From Oricola thermophila (GTDB lineage: Bacteria; Pseudomonadota; Alphaproteobacteria; Rhizobiales; Rhizobiaceae), in contig NZ_CP054836.1 in assembly GCF_013358405.1 (NCBI RefSeq), positions 372,001 to 436,000 on the forward strand: a stretch of 64,000 nt of DNA, written 5' to 3'. The notes under the pieces were generated by a model that was not told the origin of the DNA, did not search any database, and saw only the letters and a list, made by a program, of their open reading frames with translations. Position 1 is the first letter of the stretch. Every line of letters begins with the position of its first letter. This document shows positions 1 through 9,420 of this stretch, in pieces. Both the position numbers and the translations under genes were made by a program.

Positions 1-2
1 CC

Positions 3-374
<372 letters not shown>

Positions 375-427
375 TCTCCATTCTCCCGAGACCTGTCGTC
401 CGCCGGGAGACCGGCGGGCGGTTGCGC

Positions 428-2533
428 TCAGGCCGGCTCGGTGCGCACGCGCTTCTTCGCGATGTTCCACCCGAACACGGCGGCGAAGCCTGCCAGCGCG
501 GCGATGTTGATCCAAAGTGCCGCGGGCCACATCAGCGCGGCGCCTACGGCCAGCGCAACCAGGCGTTCTGCAAGGTTCATGCGGTTTTCCCAATAGCCTT
601 CTATCGCCGCGGCGACGGCCCACAGGCCAAAGGCCGCGAAGAAGAAAATTTCCAGCATCTGAGGCCAGTCGCCGGAGAGGAAAGGCGTGTAGGCGAACAG
701 CAGCGGCACGAAATACAGCCCCTTGGCTATCTTCCAAGCCGCGAAACCGGTCTTCATCGGTGGACTGCCCGCGATGGCCGCACCGGTGAAAGCGGCGAGG
801 CAGACCGGCGGCGTGACGTTGGAATCCTGGCTCAACCAGAAGATGATCATGTGCGCCGACAGAAGCGCCACGGCGAGGACTTCCGGCTGGAATGCCTGGT
901 CGAACAGCAGCGACAGGCTTTCAAGCGGCAGGGCGGAGATCATCGCCCGTGCCTCCTCGAGCGGCATCGGCGCGGCGAGCGCGGCAAGCTTGTCCGGGGC
1001 GGCCAGCATGAAGATCGCCTTGGCGGTCTCAGGCAATTGCCCGGCGGCGAGCATCTCGGCGAGCTGCGACTGCAGGATCAGTTGGTAGAGCGCAGGGGCC
1101 GACAGGGTGCCGAGCACGATATAGGCTGCGGTCACCGGCAGCCCCATGCCGAGGACCAGCGAGGCAAGCGCGATCAGAACGAGCGCGAAGAGGAGCGATC
1201 CCTGAGACCATGTGGCGATCATGAGCGAGAAGGTGTTGCCGATTCCCGCCGTGGTGATGACATTTACAATCAGGCCAACCCCGCAAAGCAGGATGGCCGT
1301 CATGATCATGTTGCGGGCACCCAGTTCCAGTGCCTCGATGATGCGGCCCGGTCCCATGCGGTTCGGCGTCAGCCAGGAGGCGACGACGCAGGCGATGATG
1401 GCATAGCCGGCGGCGTAGGTCGGCGTGTAGCCACGAACGAGCAGAACGATCAGCAGCGCGACGGGGATGATGAAGGACGGGCCGCCGTTGCGGAACACAG
1501 TCCACAGGGCCGGGCCGTCGCTGTCGGCCAGCGCCGTGGCGTGGGACCGCTTCGCCTCGATGCGGACGAAGAAGGCGACGGTCAGGAAATAGAGAATCGC
1601 CGGCAGGACCGAGACTGCGACGATGGTGGTGTAGGGGATCTGGGTGAAACTCGCCATGACGAAGGCGCCGGCCCCCATGATCGGTGGCATGAGCTGGCCG
1701 CCGGTGGACGCGGCCGCCTCTACGCCGCCGGCAAACGTGGCCGGGAAGCCGGCGCGCTTCATCAGCGGGATGGTGATGACGCCGGTTGACGCCGTGTTGG
1801 CGATGGCGGAACCGGAAATCGTGCCGGTCAGCCCGCTCGACAGCACGGCGACGAAGCCCGGACCGCCGGTCATCCGTCCGGCGACGGCGCGCGATACGTC
1901 GACGATGAAATCTCCTGCGCCCGACTTCAGAAGGAAGGCGCCGAAGAGGATGAACATGAAGACGTAAGTGGACGAAATACGTGCAATGGTGCCGAACATG
2001 GCGTCGTCGCCATAGAGGGCGCGAAAGAGAATCGTTTCGACATGCAGTCCGCCGAAACGGAACACGCCGGGCACGTATTGCCCCCACCATGTGACATAGG
2101 ACAGCGCCAGCACGACCAGAACCGGGATGATGAACCCGGTGGTGCGGCGGGTGAATTCGAGCACCCCCAGGATGCAGAGCACGCCGGCGAGCCAGTCGGA
2201 CCAGACCAGGCGCACGCCGCGATCATAAATCGCGTTCTCCGCATTGATCACGTAGAGCGCGGCAGCCGCGACGGACGCGCCAAAGGCGATGTCGACGATC
2301 CGAGCGAGACGGGTGCGCGCCCAGTCGGCCTCGGCGAAGGGCGAGACGAGGACGCACAGCAGGACGAAGCCGGCGAAGTGAAAGCCGTTCTGGGCCAGTG
2401 TCGACACGTTGCCGACGGTGTTCATCCAGATGTGGGCCAGCGAGATGCCGACGGCCACGATCAGGGAAGCCATGCCCAGGCCACGGCGTTGGAGCCCCGG
2501 CAGGCGGGTTTGCGTCAGGGTCTCGGCGCGCAT
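428..2533 (-). CDS. TRAP transporter fused permease (DctQ-DctM type, TAXI class)
   Basis: A 701-residue integral membrane protein. The N-terminal part holds about four hydrophobic helices (DctQ-like) and the rest is a DctM-like domain of roughly twelve helices with the TRAP motif region GTISGSAIANTASTG. It is the channel half of a tripartite, ion-driven importer in the inner membrane, working with the TAXI binding protein encoded just upstream on the same strand. An in-frame ATG at 2632 would add 33 Gly/Pro-rich residues, but that stretch is occupied by a perfect GC hairpin. I therefore prefer the ATG at 2533, which puts the hairpin in the intercistronic gap. Substrate unknown; TAXI systems often carry glutamate or other carboxylates. 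Confidence 0.9.
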   Translation of the reverse strand: MRAETLTQTRLPGLQRRGLGMASLIVAVGISLAHIWMNTVGNVSTLAQNGFHFAGFVLLCVLVSPFAEADWARTRLARIVDIAFGASVAAAALYVINAENAIYDRGVRLVWSDWLAGVLCILGVLEFTRRTTGFIIPVLVVLALSYVTWWGQYVPGVFRFGGLHVETILFRALYGDDAMFGTIARISSTYVFMFILFGAFLLKSGAGDFIVDVSRAVAGRMTGGPGFVAVLSSGLTGTISGSAIANTASTGVITIPLMKRAGFPATFAGGVEAAASTGGQLMPPIMGAGAFVMASFTQIPYTTIVAVSVLPAILYFLTVAFFVRIEAKRSHATALADSDGPALWTVFRNGGPSFIIPVALLIVLLVRGYTPTYAAGYAIIACVVASWLTPNRMGPGRIIEALELGARNMIMTAILLCGVGLIVNVITTAGIGNTFSLMIATWSQGSLLFALVLIALASLVLGMGLPVTAAYIVLGTLSAPALYQLILQSQLAEMLAAGQLPETAKAIFMLAAPDKLAALAAPMPLEEARAMISALPLESLSLLFDQAFQPEVLAVALLSAHMIIFWLSQDSNVTPPVCLAAFTGAAIAGSPPMKTGFAAWKIAKGLYFVPLLFAYTPFLSGDWPQMLEIFFFAAFGLWAVAAAIEGYWENRMNLAERLVALAVGAALMWPAALWINIAALAGFAAVFGWNIAKKRVRTEPA

Positions 2534-2603
2534 GGACTTGCCCCCGTCGTTGGGCCTGGTCGCGGAAGTGATGATGCTGGCAGGACCGGTGTTTCCGAAG
2601 TTG

Positions 2604-2628
2604 CCGCCGGGGGAGGGGCCCCCGGCGG
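2604..2628 (-). promoter_or_regulatory. Intercistronic GC hairpin between TRAP binding protein and permease
   Basis: A perfect 10-bp inverted repeat (2604-2613 with 2619-2628) around a 5-nt loop. It lies between the stop of the binding-protein gene (2664) and the preferred start of the permease gene (2533). There is no T-run, so it is not a classical terminator. Hairpins in this place often stabilise the upstream message so that much more binding protein than permease is made; that role is inferred here. Confidence 0.6.
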
Positions 2629-2663
2629 GCATGAAGCGAAAAGGACCCGGGCTATGCCGGCCT

Positions 2664-3689
2664 CTACTGCGCCATCAGGTTATCGGGAATCTCGATCCCC
2701 TGCTCCTTGTAGAAGCGCGCCGCGCCCGGATGCAGCGGAACGGGAAGCCCGGCAATCGCCTTCTCGAGCGCCATCGCCTTCGTGGCCGGATGGATCGCCT
2801 GCAGGAAAGGCAGGTTCTCGTACATGGTCCGGGTGATCTGGTATACGTCATCCTCCGGAATGTCGGCGTGTGTGGCCAGGAAGTTCGGCTGCGCGATGGT
2901 GATCACGTCCTTGTCGAGGCCGGGATAGGTGCCCGCCGGAATGAGGTATTCGGTCCAAAGGTCCTTGCCCGAATTGGCCTTGTCGATCTGTTCCGGCGTG
3001 AAGCCAAGCAGCGTCACCTTGTCGCCGGCCGAAGAGAATAGTTGTGTGACTGCGGAAACCGGAACGCCAGCCGGCGTGCCCATGCCCACGGCCTTGCCGT
3101 TCTGCACCGCTTCGGCGCTCGGGCCGTAGCCGCCGTAGACGAGCTCGTAATCATTGTCGATGTCGATGCCGAAGCCGGCCAGGATCGTACGGTTGGAGCC
3201 GATCGTTCCCGAATTCTGCGAGCCGAGCGCCATGGCTTCGCCCTTGAGAGCCACCATGTCCTCAATGGTGCCGGTCTTAGCCTTGTCGCTGGCGATGACG
3301 AAATGCTCGACATTCTGCCACAGCATCGAGACCGAACGCAGGTGCTCCTGCGGGCCGTCGGCCTCCACCGGGCCGGTGCCCGTCCGTGCGTAGTAGCCGT
3401 AGAGACCCTGCAGGATGGCGAACTGGGCTTCCTTATCGCGGATCAGCTTGACGTTCTCGCCCGATCCTGCCGACGAGATGGCGGACATGCCGATCTTGTG
3501 GGTCGGTTCCAACTTGACCTTGGTGAGCGTCGCGATGGCAACGCCGACGGGGTAGTAGGTGCCGCCGGTCGAGGCGGTGGCGAGAATGTAGTTCTTGGGT
3601 TCCTGCGCATGGGCGCCGAAGCCCGCCGTGGCAGCCACCGAAAGCGTCGCCACCGCAGCCAGAATCTTGCGTCGTACCAAATTGACCAT
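2664..3689 (-). CDS. TAXI family TRAP transporter solute-binding protein
   Basis: A 341-residue periplasmic receptor for the fused permease downstream. The precursor begins with a Sec-type signal (positive VNLVRRK, hydrophobic core, AHA cleavage near residue 28). The mature protein starts ILATASTGGTYYPVG, the hallmark of the TAXI (TRAP-associated extracytoplasmic immunogenic) family, and has GSQNSGTIGSNRTI in the second lobe. The start at 3689 is set by GGGAGGA seven bases upstream; an in-frame ATG seven codons earlier lacks such a site. It is divergent from hflK across a 313-bp gap. The ligand cannot be read from the sequence. Confidence 0.92.
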   Translation of the reverse strand: MVNLVRRKILAAVATLSVAATAGFGAHAQEPKNYILATASTGGTYYPVGVAIATLTKVKLEPTHKIGMSAISSAGSGENVKLIRDKEAQFAILQGLYGYYARTGTGPVEADGPQEHLRSVSMLWQNVEHFVIASDKAKTGTIEDMVALKGEAMALGSQNSGTIGSNRTILAGFGIDIDNDYELVYGGYGPSAEAVQNGKAVGMGTPAGVPVSAVTQLFSSAGDKVTLLGFTPEQIDKANSGKDLWTEYLIPAGTYPGLDKDVITIAQPNFLATHADIPEDDVYQITRTMYENLPFLQAIHPATKAMALEKAIAGLPVPLHPGAARFYKEQGIEIPDNLMAQ

Positions 3690-4002
3690 ATGTTCCTCCC
3701 GGAATTGCAAAAGCCGGCCGACCAGCCCGGACGGACAGCGGCCGCAGGGCGGACATTAGTGAATAAAACTCATGCAAACGCAACCTCTTGCGCAAGTTTC
3801 CGGAGATATCACGAGTATCGTTCACAGGTCCGCTTGTTCCCGGAACGGCCAGTGTCGTAAATATCCCGGAAGGCATGGCGGCCGAACAAACGTGCGAATC
3901 GCCACGTTGCGCGTTGAAAGCGCGGAGACGCGTTCCTATAAAGAGATATGAAGCGCCGCCGGATGCGTAGTCCGGCGGTATTTGCCATTTGAGAGGAAAT
4001 GA
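3690..4002. other. Divergent intergenic region, TAXI-TRAP operon / hflKC operon
   Basis: 313 bases without a gene. It contains the rightward promoter described at 3914-3942 and the ribosome sites of the two flanking genes. No clear leftward promoter for the TRAP operon could be picked by eye. Confidence 0.6.
3914..3942 (+). promoter_or_regulatory. Promoter for hflK-hflC operon, possibly heat-shock type
   Basis: TTGAAA (3914-3919), a 17-bp spacer, then TATAAA (3937-3942), ending about 60 bases before the hflK start. It is a good sigma-70-type match. The TTGAA box and C-CTATAA-like downstream box also resemble alphaproteobacterial RpoH promoters, which would suit protease-control genes. The choice between the two is not decidable by eye. 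Confidence 0.55.
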
Positions 4003-5109
4003 ATGCCCTGGAGCAATCAGAATGGTGGCGGCGGCCCTTGGGGCGGCGGAGGTAACAATGGCGGTGGCCCATGGGGCCAAGGACCGTCGGGACCGCGCGG
4101 TCCGCAGCGCGGTGGCGGCGGCCAGCCGCCCGATCTCGAGGAGATCATCAAGAGGGGACAGGATCGGCTGAAGCGGGCCATGCCCGGCGGTGGCGGATTC
4201 AGCCCTGCGCTGTTCGGCCTGATCGGGATCGGCCTGCTGGTGCTGTATGGCCTGCAGGCGTTCTACCAGGTCGATACCGACGAGCGCGCGGTCGAACTGC
4301 TGTTCGGAAAGCCGAAGGCGGAACTGTCCACGCCCGGCCTGCATTTCCATTTCTGGCCGGTTGAGACCGTCGAGAAGGTGCCGATCGTCGAGAAGCAGGT
4401 CGCCATCGGAAAGGGCGGCACGGGTCTGATGCTGTCCGGCGACCAGAACATCGTCGACGTGCAGTTCGCCGTGCTCTACTCGGTCGTCGATCCGGCGTCC
4501 TACCTGTTCAACGTAGAATCTCCGGACGACATGGTGCGCCAGGTCGCCGAGAGCGCGATGCGCGAGATCGTCGGCCGCCGTCCGGCCCAGGACGTGTTCC
4601 GCGACGACCGTGCAGGTATCGCGACCGATGTGCGCGCGTCGATGCAGCAGACGCTCGACGGCTACGGCGCGGGCATCCAGGTCAACACGGTCTCCATCGA
4701 GGACGCGGCACCGCCGCGCGAAGTGGCGGACGCGTTCGAGGAGGTCCAGCGCGCCGAGCAGAACGAGGACCAGTTCCGCGAGGAAGCGAACCAGTACTCG
4801 AACAAGGTCCTCGGCGAGGCGCGAGGCGAGGCCGCACAGATACTCGAGGATGCATCCGCCTATGCGACGCGCGTCGTGCAGGAAGCCGAAGGTGAGGCGC
4901 AGCGTTTCATCTCCATCTACGAACAGTACCGGCTGGCTCCGGACGTGACGCGCAAGCGCCTGTACCTGGAAACGATGGAAAGCGTGCTCGCCGATTCGAA
5001 CAAGGTCATTCTGGACGAGGGCGGAGGCGGGCAGGGCGTCGTGCCATACCTGCCGCTGCCCGAAGTCCAGAACCGCCGCACGACCACGTCGACGGGAGAC
5101 GCACAGTGA
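4003..5109 (+). CDS. hflK: FtsH protease modulator HflK
   Basis: A 368-residue SPFH/band-7 protein that, with HflC, forms a large ring complex around the membrane protease FtsH and limits its action. Residues 1-40 are a Gly/Pro/Trp-rich cytoplasmic tail typical of HflK. A single membrane helix spans about 68-88, followed by the periplasmic SPFH domain (VDTDERAVELLFGK onward) and a long Glu/Arg-rich coiled-coil at about 235-310. The start has GAGAGGAAATGA just upstream. The stop overlaps the start of hflC, so the two are translationally coupled. Length and domain order are usual for the family. Confidence 0.96.
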   Translation: MPWSNQNGGGGPWGGGGNNGGGPWGQGPSGPRGPQRGGGGQPPDLEEIIKRGQDRLKRAMPGGGGFSPALFGLIGIGLLVLYGLQAFYQVDTDERAVELLFGKPKAELSTPGLHFHFWPVETVEKVPIVEKQVAIGKGGTGLMLSGDQNIVDVQFAVLYSVVDPASYLFNVESPDDMVRQVAESAMREIVGRRPAQDVFRDDRAGIATDVRASMQQTLDGYGAGIQVNTVSIEDAAPPREVADAFEEVQRAEQNEDQFREEANQYSNKVLGEARGEAAQILEDASAYATRVVQEAEGEAQRFISIYEQYRLAPDVTRKRLYLETMESVLADSNKVILDEGGGGQGVVPYLPLPEVQNRRTTTSTGDAQ

Positions 5110-6017
5110 TGAATAGCAATCGACTGACAATTCTCGGCATCCTGGTCGCTGTCGTGCTCATGGCGGTCTATGCCTCGATCTTCGTGGTCAACGAGCGACA
5201 GCAGGCGATCGTGCTCCGCTTCGGTGAAATACAGGATGTGAAGACCGAGCCCGGCCTCTACTTCAAGGCGCCGTTCGCCTTCGCCGGTTTCGATACGGTC
5301 CAGATCATCGAGGACCGGGTGCTTCGCCTTGACCTCACCGACCAGCCGCCGGTGCAGGTTTCGGGCGGCCGCTTCTACGAGGTCGACGGCTTCCTGACTT
5401 TCAAGATCACGGATGCGCGCCGCTTCCGCGAAACGGTCTCCGGCGACCTGGACTCTGCAAAGTCGCGCCTGCGCACGCGCTTCGACGCCGCGCTCCGCCG
5501 CGTTTATGGCCTGCGCTCCTTCGAGGCGGCGCTGTCGGAAGAACGCGTCGAGATGATGGAGGAAGTGCGGGACCTCGTGCGCGACGACGCCCAGTCGCTG
5601 GGTCTTACCGTGCTGGACGTGCGTATCGTGCGCACCGACCTGACGGCAGAAGTGTCGCAGCAGACCTTCGACCGCATGCGGGCGGAACGCCTCGCCGAGG
5701 CCGAACGCATCCGTGCGCGCGGTCGCGAGGCTGCCCGGCGCATCCGCGCCATCGCCGATCGCCAGGTCATCGAGATCGTGTCCGAGGCACAGCGCGAGGC
5801 AGAGATCATCCGGGGCCGGGGCGATGCGGAACGAAACCGCATATTCGCCGACGCCTTCAACCGCGATCCGGAGTTCTTCGAATTCTACCGGTCGATGGCG
5901 GCCTATCAGAAGGCGCTCGAAAACTCCGACACGACGATGGTCCTGTCGCCGAACTCGGAGTTCTTCCGGTATTTCAAGAACGCGACCGGAGCCTCGCCCG
6001 GTGCGTCCGGGGAATAA
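5109..6017 (+). CDS. hflC: FtsH protease modulator HflC
   Basis: A 302-residue partner of HflK. A membrane anchor covers about residues 6-26, followed by an SPFH domain beginning NERQQAIVLRFGE and a charged coiled-coil rich in Arg/Glu (about 190-255). The preferred ATG at 5109 overlaps the hflK stop; a GTG three bases earlier is the alternative, with GGGAG at 5094-5098 serving either. Codon use and spacing match hflK, supporting one operon with the DUF2065 gene and degP downstream. Confidence 0.95.
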   Translation: MNSNRLTILGILVAVVLMAVYASIFVVNERQQAIVLRFGEIQDVKTEPGLYFKAPFAFAGFDTVQIIEDRVLRLDLTDQPPVQVSGGRFYEVDGFLTFKITDARRFRETVSGDLDSAKSRLRTRFDAALRRVYGLRSFEAALSEERVEMMEEVRDLVRDDAQSLGLTVLDVRIVRTDLTAEVSQQTFDRMRAERLAEAERIRARGREAARRIRAIADRQVIEIVSEAQREAEIIRGRGDAERNRIFADAFNRDPEFFEFYRSMAAYQKALENSDTTMVLSPNSEFFRYFKNATGASPGASGE

Positions 6018-6029
6018 TCGGGCGCAGCG

Positions 6030-6218
6030 ATGACGCTTTTCCTGACGGCCCTCGGTCTCATGCTTGTGATCGAGGGCTTCCTCTATGGCGGGATCCCGTC
6101 ATTCGCGAAACGCATGGCGGAAATGCTTTTGCAGACGCCCGACGACGTGCTGCGCAAGGCCGGTCTGGCATCTGCCATCATCGGTCTGTGCCTGATCTGG
6201 ATGGCGCGCGGGCTTTGA
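6030..6218 (+). CDS. DUF2065 family small membrane protein
   Basis: A 62-residue protein with two hydrophobic helices (about 2-20 and 43-60) joined by a short polar loop (PSFAKRMAEMLLQTPDD). This is the DUF2065 (YjeT-like) family, which in alphaproteobacteria regularly sits between hflC and a Do-type protease, as here (12 bases after hflC). Function is unknown; the fixed neighbourhood suggests a role in membrane protein quality control. Real gene on family and context grounds despite its size. Confidence 0.88.
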   Translation: MTLFLTALGLMLVIEGFLYGGIPSFAKRMAEMLLQTPDDVLRKAGLASAIIGLCLIWMARGL

Positions 6219-6362
6219 GCGCGCCGTTTCACAAAGCGGCCACGCTCGTCACTTATGCGTGAATTCGCCGTTGTGCGGCGCGTGATACGCCTTATGTTCA
6301 TCGCCAGCCGGCAGCCAGGACAGGCCCCGGCCGCGCGCACATCATCTCACGGAGGAAGCCCG

Positions 6363-7871
6363 ATGGCATTCGACTCACTGGCCCCGAAACTGTCGCGTCT
6401 CGTGCGCGCTGCCACGCTATCGCTGGCCGTGGCGGTTCCCGTTCTCGCGATGCCCGGAGGGCTTACCGTTCCGGCGCGTGCGCAGACGGGGCCGGCTTCC
6501 GTCGCGGACCTCTCGGAGAGACTGATCGATTCCGTCGTGAATATCTCAACCTCGCAGACCGTCGGCGGCGACGACGAGAACGTGCCGCGCCCGCAACTGC
6601 CCGACGGTTCGCCGTTCCAAGAATTTTTCGACGAGTTCTTCGAGAACCAGCCGAACGGCTCGTCGCCGCGCTCGCGCCAGGTGCAGTCTCTGGGGTCCGG
6701 CTTCGTTATCGACGCGTCCGGTATCATCGTGACCAACAATCACGTCATCGCCGATGCCGACGAAGTCAGCGTCAATTTCAACGATGGTACCAAGATAGAC
6801 GCCGAAATCATCGGTCGCGATCCGAAAACCGATATCGCCGTGCTCCGAATCGATCCGGGCGACAAGGAACTGAAACCCGTGCCGTTCGGCGATTCCGAGG
6901 CCATACGGGTCGGTGACTGGGTGCTGGCCATCGGCAACCCGTTCGGACTCGGCGGCACAGTGACGATCGGCATCGTCTCCGCGATCGGCCGCGACATCCA
7001 TTCGGGCCCGTATGACAATTTCATCCAGACGGATGCCGCGATCAACCGCGGCAATTCCGGAGGACCGCTGTTCAACATGGATGGCGAGGTCGTCGGCATC
7101 AACACGGCGATCATCTCGCCGTCGGGCGGGTCCATCGGCATCGGTTTCTCGATCCCGGCCGATCTGGCCAAGGGCGTCATCGATCAGCTCATCGAATACG
7201 GCGAGACCCGGCGCGGCTGGCTCGGGGTACGAATCCAGGCTGTCACGGACGAAATCGCAGAAAGCCTGGGCATGGACGAGGCGACCGGTGCGCTTGTCGC
7301 CGGCGTGGTCAAGGGCGGCCCGGTGGACGACGGCTCGATCGAGCCCGGCGACGTGATCGTCGAGTTCGACGGACGGAAGGTCGAAGACATGCGCGACCTG
7401 CCGCGCATCGTCGCGGACAGCCCTGTCGGCAAGGAAGTGGATGTCGTTGTCTATCGCAACGGCGGACGGCGCACGGTCAAGGTCACGCTCGGTCGGCTCG
7501 AGGACGGTGAGCAGCTCGCGATGGCGGAGAGCGGGGACAATGGAGCCGCTCCCCTGGACGAGAGCGAGACGATGGAATTGTTCGGCATGAAACTGGTCGA
7601 GCTGGACGAGGCGCAGCGCGAGGCGTTCGGGATCGACGAAAGCGTCGGGGACGGGGTTGTCATTCTCGAGGTCACGCCCGGTTCGGCAGCTGCCGAGAAA
7701 GGCATCCAGCCCGGCGAGGTCATTGTCGAGATCGCCCAGGAGACAGTCTCGTCGCCGCAGGACGTGGCCGAGGCGATCGAGGACCTGCGGGAAGAGAACC
7801 GCCGCAACGCGCTGCTCATGCTGGCGTCGAAGAGCGGCGAGCTGCGGTTCGCGACGATCCGGATCGACTGA
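6363..7871 (+). CDS. degP: Do family periplasmic serine endopeptidase (DegP/HtrA-like)
   Basis: A 502-residue exported protease-chaperone. The signal peptide ends near residue 40 (ARA-Q). The trypsin-like domain shows the triad His127 (TNNHVIA), Asp157 (TDIAV) and Ser232 (GNSGGP). Two PDZ domains follow (about 275-370 and 400-500), each beginning with a substrate-binding loop region (GWLGVRIQ; FGMKLVEL). It degrades or refolds damaged envelope proteins. The ATG at 6363 has GGAGGAAGCCCG before it and directly precedes the signal sequence, so earlier in-frame starts are rejected. It closes the hflKC-DUF2065-degP cluster and is followed by a strong terminator. Confidence 0.95.
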   Translation: MAFDSLAPKLSRLVRAATLSLAVAVPVLAMPGGLTVPARAQTGPASVADLSERLIDSVVNISTSQTVGGDDENVPRPQLPDGSPFQEFFDEFFENQPNGSSPRSRQVQSLGSGFVIDASGIIVTNNHVIADADEVSVNFNDGTKIDAEIIGRDPKTDIAVLRIDPGDKELKPVPFGDSEAIRVGDWVLAIGNPFGLGGTVTIGIVSAIGRDIHSGPYDNFIQTDAAINRGNSGGPLFNMDGEVVGINTAIISPSGGSIGIGFSIPADLAKGVIDQLIEYGETRRGWLGVRIQAVTDEIAESLGMDEATGALVAGVVKGGPVDDGSIEPGDVIVEFDGRKVEDMRDLPRIVADSPVGKEVDVVVYRNGGRRTVKVTLGRLEDGEQLAMAESGDNGAAPLDESETMELFGMKLVELDEAQREAFGIDESVGDGVVILEVTPGSAAAEKGIQPGEVIVEIAQETVSSPQDVAEAIEDLREENRRNALLMLASKSGELRFATIRID

Positions 7872-7898
7872 GCGCGTATCGCCGGAATGGACCGACAA

Positions 7899-7923
7899 GG
7901 GCGGCTTTCAGCCGCCCTTTTTT
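7899..7923 (+). terminator. Rho-independent terminator after degP
   Basis: A perfect 7-bp stem (7899-7905 with 7911-7917), a 5-nt loop and six T residues. It lies 28 bases after the degP stop and slightly overlaps the 3' end of the convergent acetyltransferase gene. Confidence 0.92.
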
Positions 7924-8474
7924 CTTGCCCATTCGCCCGTCGTGAGGCGGTACAGGACATGGCGCCTGAGATGCGGATGGGTGTCGGGCACCTTCACATG
8001 GTCGAAGTCGGAGCCCATGACCCGCGACATGCCGATGCGCTCCATGACCGCGGTCGAACGACGGTTGTCGTGGACCGCGAAGGAAACGACTTCCGGCAGG
8101 TCGATTTCGGAAAAGGCAAATTCGAGCGCGGCCAGCGCGCCCTCGGTGGCGTAACCGTTGCCCCAGTGCCGTGCAGCCAGCCGCCAGCCGACTTCGATGG
8201 TTCCGGCCGGGAACTGCGGGGCGAGGTCGCCCTCGTGCAGGCCGCAGAAGCCGATGCACTCGCCGGTGTCGCGGAGTTCGGCGGCCGGGAAGACGAGCCG
8301 CTGACGCTGATCGCGCATCAATTGGTCGAAGAATGCGTCGGCCTGTTCACGCGTGCGTCGAAAGGGAAAGAATTCCATCACCTGCGGATCGGAGTTGATC
8401 TCGAAGAAGAGATCGCGGTCGCGCTCCTCCCACGGGCGCAGGACCAGCCGTTGCGTTTCGATGCGTGGCGTCAC
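7908..8474 (-). CDS. GNAT family N-acetyltransferase (RimJ/RimL-like)
   Basis: A 188-residue acetyl-CoA-dependent acetyltransferase of the Acetyltransf_3 / RimJ-RimL type. It opens IETQRLVLRPWEERD, and the acetyl-CoA-binding region reads GWRLAARHWGNGYATEGALAAL near residues 95-115, followed by VHDNRRSTAVMERIGM. Such proteins acetylate ribosomal N-termini, antibiotics or small amines; the substrate is not predictable here. Its start overlaps the serB stop by four bases, so it is translated as the second gene of a serB operon. Confidence 0.9.
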   Translation of the reverse strand: MTPRIETQRLVLRPWEERDRDLFFEINSDPQVMEFFPFRRTREQADAFFDQLMRDQRQRLVFPAAELRDTGECIGFCGLHEGDLAPQFPAGTIEVGWRLAARHWGNGYATEGALAALEFAFSEIDLPEVVSFAVHDNRRSTAVMERIGMSRVMGSDFDHVKVPDTHPHLRRHVLYRLTTGEWARKKGG

Positions 8475-9373
8475 CGGACGAATTCGTCGCGGCGATAACC
8501 CTGGATATAAAGAAGCGCGGTCAGGTCGTTGTAATCGATGCGGATATCGGCCTGTTCCGCCACGGTCGGCTTGGCGTGCAGGGCAACGCCCGTTCCGGCG
8601 AGCCCGAGCATGGTCAGATCGTTGGCGCCGTCGCCGACGGCGATCGCTTCGGCTGGTGTGAGGCCAAGGCGTCCCGATATCTCGAGCAGTGCATCAGCCT
8701 TGGCCTGGCGACCGAGGATCGGCTCCGCGACCTTGCCCGTAAGCTTGCCGTCGGCCTGGACAAGGCGGTTGGCGCGGGTTTCCTGGAAGCCGATCATCTC
8801 GCCTATGCGGTCGGTGAAATCGACAAAGCCGCCGGACACGAGGGCGCACCAGGCGCCATTCGCCTTCATGGTGCGGACAAGCTCCGGACCGCCGGGCATA
8901 AGCTCGATGCGCGTGTCGATAACCTTCTCGATGATCGTGGCCGACAGTCCCTCGAGCAGGCCGACGCGCTCGCGCAGCGCGCTCTCGAAATCGATCTCGC
9001 CATTCATGGCGCGGGCGGTGATCGAGGCGACGTATTCTCCGACACCTGCCTCGTCGGCCAGTTCGTCCACACACTCCTGCCGGATCATGGTGGAATCCAT
9101 GTCGGCAATCAGGATTTTCTTGCGGCGATCCCGTTCGGCGACGACCTGGACGGCACAGTCTATGTGCGCCTCGACAAAGCGCGCGGCGAGATCGGCGGAA
9201 AGCGCCTTCCGCTCGTCGTCGGCCAGTGGCTTCGGCGACGCGATGTCGGCTGCCTGTCCGGGATCGAGCCAGTCGAGCCGCGCATCCGGCAGCATGGCGG
9301 CAACGGCATTGACGGTTTCATCGCCCAGCGCGCCTTGCGCCGGATTGGCAATCAGGGTGACGAAAGTGTTCAT
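8471..9373 (-). CDS. serB: Phosphoserine phosphatase SerB
   Basis: A 300-residue HAD-superfamily enzyme that dephosphorylates O-phosphoserine, the last step of serine synthesis. The N-terminal ~80 residues form a regulatory region. The HAD core has the DxDST motif with nucleophile Asp91 and acid/base Asp93, a SGG motif near residue 170 and a distal GDGANDLTML acid motif near 250. The gene is divergent from miaA with only 47 bp between starts, an arrangement common in Rhizobiales. Confidence 0.95.
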   Translation of the reverse strand: MNTFVTLIANPAQGALGDETVNAVAAMLPDARLDWLDPGQAADIASPKPLADDERKALSADLAARFVEAHIDCAVQVVAERDRRKKILIADMDSTMIRQECVDELADEAGVGEYVASITARAMNGEIDFESALRERVGLLEGLSATIIEKVIDTRIELMPGGPELVRTMKANGAWCALVSGGFVDFTDRIGEMIGFQETRANRLVQADGKLTGKVAEPILGRQAKADALLEISGRLGLTPAEAIAVGDGANDLTMLGLAGTGVALHAKPTVAEQADIRIDYNDLTALLYIQGYRRDEFVR

Positions 9374-9420
9374 GGGCGTTAGAAGCGCAATCTCTCGAAG
9401 CGAACGGAGGGGCGACTGGC

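Noticed and set aside
3433..5130. A 565-codon minus-strand frame over hflK and the TAXI gene
   Set aside because: Antisense to hflK; composition typical of a shadow frame and no recognisable domain.
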